Assembly (NCBI GenBank): GCA_004295015.1
Contig: SHNE01000022.1
Span: 1 to 64,000 of the forward strand
DNA: 64,000 bases
Reading direction: 5' to 3'
From: Bacteroidota bacterium
GTDB lineage: Bacteria; Bacteroidota; Bacteroidia; AKYH767-A; 2013-40CM-41-45
Shown: positions 36,501-44,913 of the stretch, piece after piece
How the letters are laid out: each line of letters starts with the position of its first letter
Position numbering within the stretch: the stretch's first letter is position 1
Notes under the pieces: model-generated
The model's database searches: none
Told to the model about the DNA's origin: nothing
The model's input: only the letters and a program-made list of their open reading frames with translations
Program-made: the position numbers and the translations under genes

Positions 36501-39500
36501 GCTGCAAAGGTTTGCATAGCAGCACCGACGTCAACAAAACCATAACCTGTGATAAAATCAAATCCCGGGCTATTCATATCGATGGCCGTGCTTGTCAGCA
36601 GCGAACGGATATCGGCAGGTGAGATAGTCTGATTGTAGAATTTCTTTTTTGCCGACATGAGCAAGGCAGCTCCGGCACCTGCGTGAGGTGCTGCTGCAGA
36701 AGTTCCGAAAAAGTTAGGGAACAAATCACCGTCAATATTGCTGCCGCCAAGTTCAACAGTTGTATTCACGCCGTTTGGTGCACAGAATTCGGGCTTATTC
36801 CTCACTACGCCATTCACAGGCGTTCCTCCAATGGATGAAAACGATGCCACTGTAGGAGGGTTGACTCCGTATGCAGGAGTGTTCGAATAAAGCACTGCTC
36901 CAACTGCCATCGCTCCGGCTGAGTTAGCCTGACCAACGAGCGTTGAATTTCCTGAAGTGTATTCGTTGATGGCGATCTCTCCTCTGAAAACAACATATTT
37001 GAAGTTTACATTATTCGTTCCTGCAGCACGTACAATCATAATGTTTGTAGTAGCATTGGCTGTAACGGTAAAAGGCATTACTTCCAGCGGGTCACCGCCT
37101 AAATTGTTTCTGTTGAAACCAAAAAGTGTAGTTCCATTATCATAGGTAAGATAAATATCAAGATCATTGTTGGTTCCTGTCTGAGTTTGGCCCAATGAAT
37201 AAATTGAATCGAGCCATTGTAGTACAATTGTATAGGTTCCGGGTGTAAGTGATATGCTTTGATAAATATCACCTCCACCGAAATTGTGCGCCGATCCTGT
37301 CAAAGCACCCGGTGCAGGTGCCGCATTGAAGACACTTGCATAGGATTTGTTTCCATAGTTACCTGCTGCAGAAAAATAAGATACTCCTTGACTCGTAACA
37401 AGATCTGCTGCCTGGGCAACAACTCCATCCTGAAAGAATGGCTCAGTGATATACGTTACGTCATCAATAATAATATCGCAGGTATCCTTCTGAAGTTTTT
37501 TAATGCCTTCTGCAAAATCGCCGGCGCTGATAAATCCGGTACGAAATGCGAGCCTGGATTTAGGTGCAATATCATGTACGATCTGTAACATCGCTCTTCC
37601 TTCATCGGTCCTTTTTCCAAAAGGGTAGTCAAGCAATACAGAAACCGGATTTGGATTGTCCGGGTTTCCTATTCCGGGTAAGTCGCCATTAATGACATTG
37701 GTGAAAGCAGGGTTGCCGCTGATGGTGTTATAGCTGTCTGAAATAACTCCGATTTTTATTCCTTCACCGCCAACATTAAATCCGTTTCTTGCGAATAGAG
37801 AATTCATTGCACTGTCTCCTGCAGATTGTACGATTCCACTGGTGGCAAGTGCAGGATAGACAGGTCTTGCATACCGTACGTATTGAGGAATGCTGTCGAG
37901 CTTTAAAAGGTTTGCAATAGGGAATTTACCGGTTATAATTAATGTGTTAGGTCCGTTATCCACGAGATCTGTCATTCCATAATTTCCTGTCTGCAACAAA
38001 GCAAGCAAAGTTTGATACTGACCTTCGATAGCAATTACTTCAACCATTACACTGTCAGATTGCAAAACGAAAATTTCATTTGCAGAATCATTGATACTGT
38101 TGTAGTGGGTATAAAGTGAATTTAATTCAGAACCGATAAGGTCATCAAGTTTTCCATTGGCAGGCGGTGGGTAATAGGGAAGAATGCAAGGAACTAAAAT
38201 GGCTAAAGCCGAATCCTGTGCGGAACATCCATTTGAAAGATTGGTAACAGTCACTATGTAATTTCCCGGTGATACTATTGTAGCACTTGAGCTGTTTGCT
38301 CCTGAAAAAACGGCAGCGCCTCCTTGTTCATACCAAGAGAATTGAGAGTTTGGAGCCGATGATGTAGCTTGTAACTGAGTTAGGGTTTGTGTACAACTTA
38401 GCTGCATATCAGGGCCGGCACTTACAGTGGGATTAGTATTATCGAGGCCGACCTGCACTGTATCGGTTGAGCTACAGCCGCCGGATGGATTTGTAACGCT
38501 AAGGATATAGGTGCCTGCAGCATCAACTAGTGGAGTAAGTGAATTTTCTCCGGATACAATGTGACCATTAGATGTTGTCCAGTTGTATTGCAAATTTGAA
38601 GGGCTGGATGATCCATTCAATTGAACTTGCGACAAAGAACAGGTAAGGTTCAGGTCTTGTCCCGCATTGGCAATCGGAGGTGTGCAGGATTGAAATGGCT
38701 CATGAATGAGAGTGACATTGCATTGAATATTGACTTGAGTCCCACTCCAAAAGGCTCCTGTGAGTGTGCTGTAACCTGACCCGGATCCAATCAAAATAGC
38801 TGCATATGGCGCCCATACCGTACCTGACCATTTAGATCGGGAATTTGAAGAACTTCCGTTTGCTACAATAAATGAAAAGGTACTGTAATTTGTCCCGTAA
38901 CCATTCCCATGAACTTCTGTGAAGATTTTGGATGCGCTACCACCATTAATAATACTTGTACTTACTTTTCCTAAATCAACATCGCCATGCACATAAATTT
39001 TAATCGTTCCGGTCTGATCACCGTTAAAATCAAAGACAAAATTATTTGTATTGCCTGAGTTTTTAATATAACTGAAAACATAAATTCCGGTTCCGCGGAG
39101 GGTAATCGTTTTCCCGCCGGAGAGCTGGATCTTTCCATAATTGCCCGGTGTAATACTGGCAGAATTAGTAAAGTTAGTCGATCCTGCAGCCGGAAAACTG
39201 AGAATTGGGGGAAGGCTTGGCAAAGCGGGTAAGCTAGGTGTTCCGGTAACATTTCCTCCTGCCGGATTTGGTCCTGAATAGGTGGTACCGGTCGGATGAG
39301 TCACTTTTCCGCTAACGGTACCACTGCTGACCTTAATATTACCCTTGACATCTATGTTTCCTCCCAGGATTGCGTTTGATCCAACCTGCAAGATTGTCCC
39401 ACTTGCATTGGAAGTGTTGGAACTGGAAATTTTCCCATACACTTTATTACTATTAGCTAATTCAATTTTCCCTTTTCCATGAATATCATTTTGAATGATA

Positions 39501-39754
39501 ACAGGTCCAGTTGTCTTAACCAGATTGTAGCTGCCAACAAAACCGCTGTTGACAAGCGACGATGAACCGATTTGAACAGCTGTTCCCGGAGATGTTGGGT
39601 TCGTACAGCCGGGTGTACTTCCATTTCCTCCGAAGAGGACGAAGTCGGTCATTTGAAGAGACTGTGATGTACCTCTAAGTGAAGTAAGGAGAATTAAACT
39701 TACAAGCAGGCTTACTTGCACCAAAATACGATTGGAGAGTTTGTGTGTTGTCAT
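33590..39754 (-). CDS. Giant T9SS-exported S8/S53-like protease, paralogue of the neighbouring giant
   Basis: The ATG at 39754 gives 2054 aa with a clean signal peptide ('MTTHKLSNRILVQVSLLVSL' onward). A start at 39793 would add 13 charged residues and is less likely. The N-terminal domain (about 35-355) is a Gly/Ser/Asn-rich beta region ending in 'WSGTVWAPYAAILIGSGSGY', like polymer-binding or pilus-type domains. Two Ig-like segments follow. A shared core comes next: propeptide-like region (528-635), protease (652-1085; Asp673, Glu718 replacing His, Ser1019 in 'GTSAAAPHA'), IPT-like domain, and MBG domains carrying the RAIVN hexads (1337-1445). Four further MBG-type repeats (about 1517-1845, 'KTKVYGSANPVFDVSYSGF') and a T9SS sorting domain (1972-2054) complete it. 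Only the core resembles the neighbouring giant. Confidence 0.9.
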   Translation of the reverse strand: MTTHKLSNRILVQVSLLVSLILLTSLRGTSQSLQMTDFVLFGGNGSTPGCTNPTSPGTAVQIGSSSLVNSGFVGSYNLVKTTGPVIIQNDIHGKGKIELANSNKVYGKISSSNTSNASGTILQVGSNAILGGNIDVKGNIKVSSGTVSGKVTHPTGTTYSGPNPAGGNVTGTPSLPALPSLPPILSFPAAGSTNFTNSASITPGNYGKIQLSGGKTITLRGTGIYVFSYIKNSGNTNNFVFDFNGDQTGTIKIYVHGDVDLGKVSTSIINGGSASKIFTEVHGNGYGTNYSTFSFIVANGSSSNSRSKWSGTVWAPYAAILIGSGSGYSTLTGAFWSGTQVNIQCNVTLIHEPFQSCTPPIANAGQDLNLTCSLSQVQLNGSSSPSNLQYNWTTSNGHIVSGENSLTPLVDAAGTYILSVTNPSGGCSSTDTVQVGLDNTNPTVSAGPDMQLSCTQTLTQLQATSSAPNSQFSWYEQGGAAVFSGANSSSATIVSPGNYIVTVTNLSNGCSAQDSALAILVPCILPYYPPPANGKLDDLIGSELNSLYTHYNSINDSANEIFVLQSDSVMVEVIAIEGQYQTLLALLQTGNYGMTDLVDNGPNTLIITGKFPIANLLKLDSIPQYVRYARPVYPALATSGIVQSAGDSAMNSLFARNGFNVGGEGIKIGVISDSYNTISGNPAFTNVINGDLPGIGNPDNPNPVSVLLDYPFGKRTDEGRAMLQIVHDIAPKSRLAFRTGFISAGDFAEGIKKLQKDTCDIIIDDVTYITEPFFQDGVVAQAADLVTSQGVSYFSAAGNYGNKSYASVFNAAPAPGALTGSAHNFGGGDIYQSISLTPGTYTIVLQWLDSIYSLGQTQTGTNNDLDIYLTYDNGTTLFGFNRNNLGGDPLEVMPFTVTANATTNIMIVRAAGTNNVNFKYVVFRGEIAINEYTSGNSTLVGQANSAGAMAVGAVLYSNTPAYGVNPPTVASFSSIGGTPVNGVVRNKPEFCAPNGVNTTVELGGSNIDGDLFPNFFGTSAAAPHAGAGAALLMSAKKKFYNQTISPADIRSLLTSTAIDMNSPGFDFITGYGFVDVGAAMQTFAAPTPEILDLDATDTTIQPGTQPLTVVVQGNFLTTQSVILFRGVELTTTVLSSSQLSAVIPTFTGNPPIQVYTPPITPSMNDGGYSDSIFFFTPVKKNIVVVAENKSKKFGEALPQFTASIEVDGVPYMTAGYTLEQLGLDSLNFSTPATDLSNVGLYFIRPSISELDPTNADDIALLESYTYTFTDGLLSIDKMPLLITPKDTVMTYGDKIDELGFVYTYDETEISPANRTAFLNSLETEHTADMADAIALVDARAIVNGRAIVNADLEHLSFLVSARAIVNARAIVNGRPIVNGIIMDTTHLVDVAVESIFNYQLDSAASPLVNARPIVNARAIVNARAIVNGRAIVNGRPIVNGSPLVNSTVTDNSNEDAVVIIDEEDVDAPPGDELDVIKPINMITGITAGVHTIVPGSLLSNNFDITYGLGQLTILPAVLTLKADSVQSVYGQTPSFTSTLSGLKYDDVLDSVVASDPDYTVLDNLDQTIPANNIPAGTFDVRPSNLGLKIPSNYTVQYEDGIIQVGKATLSATANNKTKVYGSANPVFDVSYSGFQNGDDPSDITEPTGSSIADQTSAVNTYPIILSGGSSDNYDFELHDGILTVTKATLIATASNKTKVYGAAIPLLTVSYSGFVNGDSESNITEPTASTSANSLSVVGNYPITVNGGTALNYTITNVNGTLTITKATLTVTADTKYIFQGSSIPSKTSTITGFVPGGQNTIVCQPSYTVSPNCVGAPGVYTITPKNLVLSQPGNYQIVYVPGYLYINPKGNGAKKVKPILNCVDTLVNHPSGFSYLARFSYENANSTPIYVPIGVDNSISSLGFFSGVQPIVFLPGGGNFEIYFDGLKLTWSVKTYQGNQKTAAASEASVNSSRCAAHLRLIQSDDQEKVLSEIEVFPNPVKDKITIDAGQILLNKENISLIDLLGKTYAVSVTQKNEGSVFEIDMSTCREGIYFILLNTDQDIQIFKVIKGN
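35420..35746 (-). repeat. RAIVN hexapeptide array (18-bp coding repeats), giant protein 2
   Basis: The same three-block layout is present: block A at 35708-35746 (2 units), block B at 35621-35677 (3 units) and block C at 35420-35530 (5 units plus a degenerate GSPLVN). The gap between A and B encodes 10 residues in both giants, and that between B and C 30 here versus 31 in the other. A 35-bp stretch (35481-35515) is identical to 24801-24835. Confidence 0.9.
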
Positions 39755-39882
39755 TTGTGTTACTAAGTTTTTTTTTGTGTTTCGACGATGCACTCAGAAG
39801 AGTAGAGGGCACCGAATTTTTGAAGAAATTTTTAAATGATGCAGACTTTTTTTGTAGGCTTATAAAAGTCTGAAAATCAGTT

Positions 39883-39890
39883 CAAATATA
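39883..39890 (-). promoter_or_regulatory. Candidate -7 element for the second giant gene
   Basis: On the minus strand this reads TATATTTG, matching TAnnTTTG, about 130 nt before the ATG. A -33 TTTG at normal spacing is not seen. Confidence 0.35.
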
Positions 39891-40069
39891 GTGATTTGGA
39901 ATCAAAAAAGGGTGTTTTCTGAAAATAAGTTGATTAAATAAATCATCGAAAAAAGCGTAAAAACGAAGACAACGAAACTTCACCATGCGAAATAAAACGT
40001 TGGTCAAAAACTGAAAAAAATTGTGACGTCGTTATAGGGTCGCTTTTTCTTTTTCAGGGTTAGTTTTTT

Positions 40070-41836
40070 TTAATGCTTAACTAATTTTTTATGGAAGAAT
40101 TTATCTGCTCCTGATTCTTTGATACGAACAATGTAAAATCCATGTGTAAGATGGTTCAGGTTAGAACGGAGTGTTGTTGATCCAAGGATTTCTTCAAACA
40201 CTTTTTGTCCGCTCAAATTAAAAATCTCAAAATAAGACCCCAATAATTCAGCAGGAATGGATATTGTCAAATGATCTCTTACAGGGTTAGGGAAAATTTC
40301 AATGTGCAATTCGTCATCGTTTTCACTGACTGAAATGGTGCTGTAAAAGAATGCCGATGATTGAATAATACATCCATTGCTATAGGTGGTGCTGACATAA
40401 TAACTTTGGTTAAGACTTGGAACGACAAATGGCAAGGTGTCTCCGTTGAGAATGGCTCCGTTCTCATACCATTGAAATGGCCCGCCACCTGATGCGAATA
40501 ATGTATCATTCATTAGACTTATGCTGACTTCTGCTGCAGGGAGTACGTTGATTGTAGTGTTGTCTGTTGATGTACAACCATTGTTATCAGTCACAAGCAA
40601 TGAGTAATTCGTGCTCGCTATTGGGTTTGCAAGTGGATTTGATACAGTAGCTGAGTTTAAGCCTGATCCAGGTGACCAGCTATATAAATATGGACTTGTT
40701 CCTCCGCTTGCGCTCTGGCTTCCTCCAAGAAGTATGCTCGATCCTTCGCAAATGGTTTGTACAAGGCCGGCATCTGCTGTCAGAGCGACCGAGGGTTGAG
40801 AGATCGCAACCGAAGTTGTCGTGGTACAATTTAATGAATCTGAAATACTAAGCGCATAATTTCCGACAGGTAAATTATTAATTGTGGAGGTGTTGTTGGA
40901 AGGAAAATCAGCCCAGACATAGGTGTATGGTGTAATTCCGCCGCTTACATTTACTGTTGCCATTCCATTTGACCCGCCAAAACATGAAACGTTTGTTTTA
41001 GAAAATGCGCTTTGAATGTTGGAAACTAAAAGTGAAACCGAGCTTGACTGACTGCTTCCGCATGCATTGTTTGCAACCACAGGAAGTGTACCCGAAGCAT
41101 TACCGGCTAAAAGTGAAATCGTATTTGTGCTTGACGTTCCTTGCCATCCTGAAGGATTTGTCCAGGTATAACTTGTTGCTCCTGCTACAGGACTGACTGA
41201 GTAAGTGTGGTTGGAGCCGGAACAAATGGCTGTGTTACCTGAAATTCCGGACGGCTGATCAGGAACAGTGCAAACCTGCTCGTTAATAGTGATGCTTGAT
41301 TTGTATACATAGTCATTGTTGTCATTACCGTTTCCATCAGCTGCTACTCCCGCAAAATAAAAGCCAACAGGACCGGTTCCGGATGCGGGTGCCGTCCAGC
41401 TGAAATTGAAGGTTTTGGAACCACTCATTGCTCCTGCATTAAGTTGGTGAACAACATTCCGTCGGGTGACAGCATTTACCACTCTCGTTTTAATTTGTGT
41501 GGCTGCTGCATCTGTAATGTTCAGTGTGCCGGCATTATCATTAAGGCTGGTTAAAGCTTCGAAAGCAAAACCAAATAAATTGTTAGTAGAACGGGCAACT
41601 GTAACACTAAGGTTATATGTTTGTCCTGCGATATATTCATTTAGAGGCATTCCTGTGTTTTGCAGACTGATTGAACCACCACCCGTATTTACAGGAAAAG
41701 AACCATGACAAGAAGTGCAATCGTTTTCGCCCGGAGAACCGGTGTATCCTGCTCTTCCGTCGTCACTCATTTTTTCGCTTGTCAGGAAAAAAATACAGAC
41801 AAAAGGAATTAGTGCAACAATACATTTTCTTAGCAT
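40070..41836 (-). CDS. T9SS protein with choice-of-anchor V-like domain and CxxCH motif
   Basis: The ATG at 41836 gives a 588-aa protein starting 'MLRKCIVALIPFVCIFFLT'; a TTG at 41848 is less likely. After the export signal comes 'SPGENDCTSCHGSFP', a CxxCH motif that could covalently bind heme c. A domain resembling choice-of-anchor V / Reeler-like domains follows (about residues 50-190, 'SVTVARSTNNLFGFAFEAL', 'GPVGFYFAGVAADGNGND'). Ig/PKD-like segments (195-275), SprB-like repeats ('CFGGSNGMATVNVSGGITPY') and more Ig-like strands precede a T9SS type A sorting domain (last 80 residues, 'IEIFPNPVRDHLTISI' to 'FFHKKLVKH'). Location is extracellular or surface; function unknown. Confidence 0.87.
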   Translation of the reverse strand: MLRKCIVALIPFVCIFFLTSEKMSDDGRAGYTGSPGENDCTSCHGSFPVNTGGGSISLQNTGMPLNEYIAGQTYNLSVTVARSTNNLFGFAFEALTSLNDNAGTLNITDAAATQIKTRVVNAVTRRNVVHQLNAGAMSGSKTFNFSWTAPASGTGPVGFYFAGVAADGNGNDNNDYVYKSSITINEQVCTVPDQPSGISGNTAICSGSNHTYSVSPVAGATSYTWTNPSGWQGTSSTNTISLLAGNASGTLPVVANNACGSSQSSSVSLLVSNIQSAFSKTNVSCFGGSNGMATVNVSGGITPYTYVWADFPSNNTSTINNLPVGNYALSISDSLNCTTTTSVAISQPSVALTADAGLVQTICEGSSILLGGSQSASGGTSPYLYSWSPGSGLNSATVSNPLANPIASTNYSLLVTDNNGCTSTDNTTINVLPAAEVSISLMNDTLFASGGGPFQWYENGAILNGDTLPFVVPSLNQSYYVSTTYSNGCIIQSSAFFYSTISVSENDDELHIEIFPNPVRDHLTISIPAELLGSYFEIFNLSGQKVFEEILGSTTLRSNLNHLTHGFYIVRIKESGADKFFHKKLVKH

Positions 41837-42134
41837 GCTTTCAGGCAAATGATGTGGTTAAGATTTTGAGGACAAAAGTCAGAATCCGTGGCTTGATACA
41901 GAATCCGAATTTCAGAAATTTATTGATTATTCCGGTGCTTTCTTGTAATTATTTATTTCAGATCTGATCGGAAGAGGAGACTCCAGTGCATATTTGGAAG
42001 TAGACTCGATAGTTTTCGGATGGTTTAATTGAAGCTAATTTTCAATTAGAATCTAATCCCCTGATTCTAGCCCGGTTTTATCCCGGCTTGAATAAACAGG
42101 GTGTATAGTATGTAATAGATTCTTAAATTGCTCC

Positions 42135-43703
42135 ATGAAATTTGAGAAGTATTTATTTTATCTTCTGGTGCTGGTTCATTTGTTACCGGTTCTGATGCTG
42201 CCATACTTTGTGACGCACGATGGTCCGGCTCACGTGTACAATGCCAATCTGATACACCGAATGCTCTTTGATCAGAATCCCGGTGGTTTTGAGTTTTTTC
42301 ATTTTAACCCCCAGATTCTTCCCAATTGGATATCACACGTTCTCCTAGGTGTTTTTAATCTGATAATGGATGCAGCCTTGTCAGAGCGACTGCTGCTTGC
42401 TATCTATTTTGTAAGCTTTCCTCTTGCGTTTCGAGCCTTGATTTTATCGGTTAATCCTAATGGTTTTGCAGGTACTTATTTAATCTTTCCATACATACAG
42501 GCCTTTTCAATATTAACCGGTTTATTTAGTTTTTGTCTTGGCCTCAGTGTCTTATTTTATGTATTGTATCTGTGGCAAAAATCCGAACCCGACGGAACTC
42601 CTAAAAAATATTTTTGGTTTTCAGTATGGATGATCTTGATTTATTTTTCCCATTTGTTTGTTTTTATTCTTGCCATCCTTTCACTCGGTGTTCTTATTTC
42701 ATGGAATCATCTTCTTAAGCATCAGAAATCAATAAAGAAAAGCCTTTCGGGAATTTCGCTATGGTGGAAAGAAATACGATGGCTACTCTCAGTGTCTGTG
42801 ATTCCGATCTTACTAACCCTGGTTTTTGCCTATAACCAAGCCTCCAAGACTGATACTGAAGCCCCGGATTTTAATACCTTACTACAACTCTTTATTGATG
42901 TTCGTCCCATAATTTCGTTGAACTACGAGTTGGAAAAGGTCTATTCCAAACCTTTATTTTTTGTCTACCTTATCATGATTGTGGCTGCAATCATCCGGCG
43001 TGTCTTGAGAAGTAGAAAAGAAAAAATGCCTGCCTCTGCAGACGCTTGGTTTATTTTATTTTGCCTTATGACTTTCTTTTATTTCATTCTTCCGGATGAT
43101 ATTTTTTCCGGAGGCATTGTAGCCATTCGCTTTTCATTGATGAGTTATTTGTTCCTCATCGTATGGATAGTAGCCTATGCTCCACCCAGGTTCATTGCTG
43201 TCGGATCCTTACTTTCAGTGCTTGCCTCAATATTATTGCTCGTTCAACGCTTTCCTGCATTGAAGTCTTTGTCTGATGATGCAGCCGATTATGCGACTTG
43301 CGCGGAGAAAATAGATGAAGGGAGTAATCTGCTCACATTGAATTATTCCGATAACTGGATGCTTGATAATGTTTCAAGTTACATTGCCGGTGACCGAAAT
43401 ATTATTTTGCTCGACAATTATGAAGCAAAGCAGGCTCATTTTCCAATAATGTGGAAGGAAAATCGCAGCCCTGAAAGCACAGGATTAATAGCTGGAGGAA
43501 GGAGCAGACCATGTCTTGATTTGAATAAATACAAAGCAAAGACAAGTTTGGATATTGATTATATTCTTGTAATGAAACGTCCGCATGAGTTGAACGATTC
43601 ATGCACTGTATTGGTTGATCAGCAGCTTAAGGCATTTTACAAAGAGGTTTTTGTTACGCCGAAACAAAAAGGCGTGTTGTATAAACGAATGATTGAGGAA
43701 TAA
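42135..43703 (+). CDS. Multi-pass membrane protein, possible GT-C type glycosyltransferase
   Basis: This 522-aa protein has about ten hydrophobic helices spread over residues 5-380, then a soluble C-terminal region of about 140 residues ('SSYIAGDRNIILLDNYEAK'). The first extracytoplasmic loop contains 'YFVTHDGPAHVYNANLI'. An acidic motif in that loop is typical of GT-C glycosyltransferases that use lipid-linked sugars, and the overall layout fits such an enzyme. No catalytic signature allows a firm call. It has no close neighbours on its strand, with 265 bp before the DUF2911 gene. 'Integral membrane protein of unknown function' would be the cautious name. Confidence 0.75.
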   Translation: MKFEKYLFYLLVLVHLLPVLMLPYFVTHDGPAHVYNANLIHRMLFDQNPGGFEFFHFNPQILPNWISHVLLGVFNLIMDAALSERLLLAIYFVSFPLAFRALILSVNPNGFAGTYLIFPYIQAFSILTGLFSFCLGLSVLFYVLYLWQKSEPDGTPKKYFWFSVWMILIYFSHLFVFILAILSLGVLISWNHLLKHQKSIKKSLSGISLWWKEIRWLLSVSVIPILLTLVFAYNQASKTDTEAPDFNTLLQLFIDVRPIISLNYELEKVYSKPLFFVYLIMIVAAIIRRVLRSRKEKMPASADAWFILFCLMTFFYFILPDDIFSGGIVAIRFSLMSYLFLIVWIVAYAPPRFIAVGSLLSVLASILLLVQRFPALKSLSDDAADYATCAEKIDEGSNLLTLNYSDNWMLDNVSSYIAGDRNIILLDNYEAKQAHFPIMWKENRSPESTGLIAGGRSRPCLDLNKYKAKTSLDIDYILVMKRPHELNDSCTVLVDQQLKAFYKEVFVTPKQKGVLYKRMIEE

Positions 43704-43968
43704 TTAGAAGAATTGCAAATGCTGAATTAAGCTTGATATCTGCGACGATTTTGTTCGGATATTTTTCATGCGAAATCCGGTTGTGTTCATAGTCATCTAT
43801 CTGAATCTATTTTAACTCTTCTAATTTATAAACTCCCGGAGAGATTGGAAAACCGATTGAATTATTATAATTTCAAAAATTAATTCCTTGATTTGAGGGT
43901 TTTTAGAAATAAGTAAATATTTTTTCGCATTAAAAACTTACCTTGTAGGCATACCAAAAAACTATATT

Positions 43969-44808
43969 ATGAAACATATCTATTCTTTAAGCTCAGCCAT
44001 TTTAATTTTCTTGTTTTTCTCTATTGGTTCTTATGCGCAATTGCAATTGCCTGCGCCAAGTCCAAAAGCAAGTGTAAGTCAAACAGTTGGTTTGACTGAT
44101 ATTTCTATTGAGTATAGCAGCCCTGGAGCTAAGGGTCGGACTATATTCGGTGATCTTGTTCCTTATGATGCCATCTGGCGTACCGGTGCTAATTCCGCCA
44201 CTAAAATCACTTTTAGCAAAGATGTAAACATTGCAGGAACAAAAGTAAGCAAGGGTACTTATTCCATTTTTACAATTCCCGGAAAAACCGAGTGGACGAT
44301 TATCATTAATAAAAATGCGAACGCATCTACTTCAGAATATAAACAGGCAGAAGATGCAGTGAGACTAACAGCAAAAGCTGAAGTTGCTCCGATGAGAGAG
44401 CGTATGGCTTTTCAAATTGTTGATTTCGATGATTCAAAAGGAACAGTTAGCCTTGAGTGGGACAAAGTGCGTGTAGGTTTCACGGTAGAATGTGCAACAG
44501 ATGAGCAGGCACTCGAGAACATCAAAAGCAGTCTGGGTGGAACCTGGAGAACTTATAACTCTGCTGCAAGGTATATGTTGGAGAAGAAAGATTATGAAAC
44601 AGCTTTAAAATATGCCAATCAATCGATTCAGCTTACTGAAGACTGGTTCAACGTATGGGTAAAAGCTAGTATACTTTCTAAGATGAACAAGAATAAAGAA
44701 GCCTATGATCTGGCCCTTAAAGCAAAGACTTTAGGAGATAAAAATGTTGAAGGTTTCTTCTTCAAGACACAGGTTGAGGAAGCAATAGCCAAATGGCCTA
44801 AACAGTAA
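43969..44808 (+). CDS. DUF2911 domain protein with C-terminal TPR-like helices
   Basis: The 279-aa product has a signal peptide (MKHIYSLSSAILIFLFFSIG, cleaved near 'SYAQ'). The DUF2911 domain follows (about residues 30-170), with the hallmark 'ISIEYSSPGAKGRTIFGDL', 'VPYDAIWRTGANSATKITFS' and 'GTYSIFTIPGKTEWTIIIN'. This family is abundant in Bacteroidota and has no known function. The last 80 residues form TPR-like helices ('DYETALKYANQSIQLTEDW', 'NKEAYDLALKAKTLG'). The protein is expected in the periplasm. It is monocistronic and followed by a shared terminator. Confidence 0.9.
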   Translation: MKHIYSLSSAILIFLFFSIGSYAQLQLPAPSPKASVSQTVGLTDISIEYSSPGAKGRTIFGDLVPYDAIWRTGANSATKITFSKDVNIAGTKVSKGTYSIFTIPGKTEWTIIINKNANASTSEYKQAEDAVRLTAKAEVAPMRERMAFQIVDFDDSKGTVSLEWDKVRVGFTVECATDEQALENIKSSLGGTWRTYNSAARYMLEKKDYETALKYANQSIQLTEDWFNVWVKASILSKMNKNKEAYDLALKAKTLGDKNVEGFFFKTQVEEAIAKWPKQ

Positions 44809-44840
44809 TTGTTTATTTCTGGGACTTGATCCTTTAAAAA

Positions 44841-44880
44841 ATAAAAATGCGGAAACAGAAATTGTTCCCGCATTTTTATT
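44841..44880. terminator. Probable bidirectional terminator between convergent genes
   Basis: AAAAATGCGG at about 44844 and its complement CCGCATTTTT at about 44868-44877 form a stem extended inward by partly matching bases (AAACA/TGTT). A/T runs lie on both sides. It stands between the convergent DUF2911 and symporter genes and could serve both. Confidence 0.75.
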
Positions 44881-44913
44881 TTGCAGCTTCTGGCTTGAGC
44901 GGGTTATTTTGAT

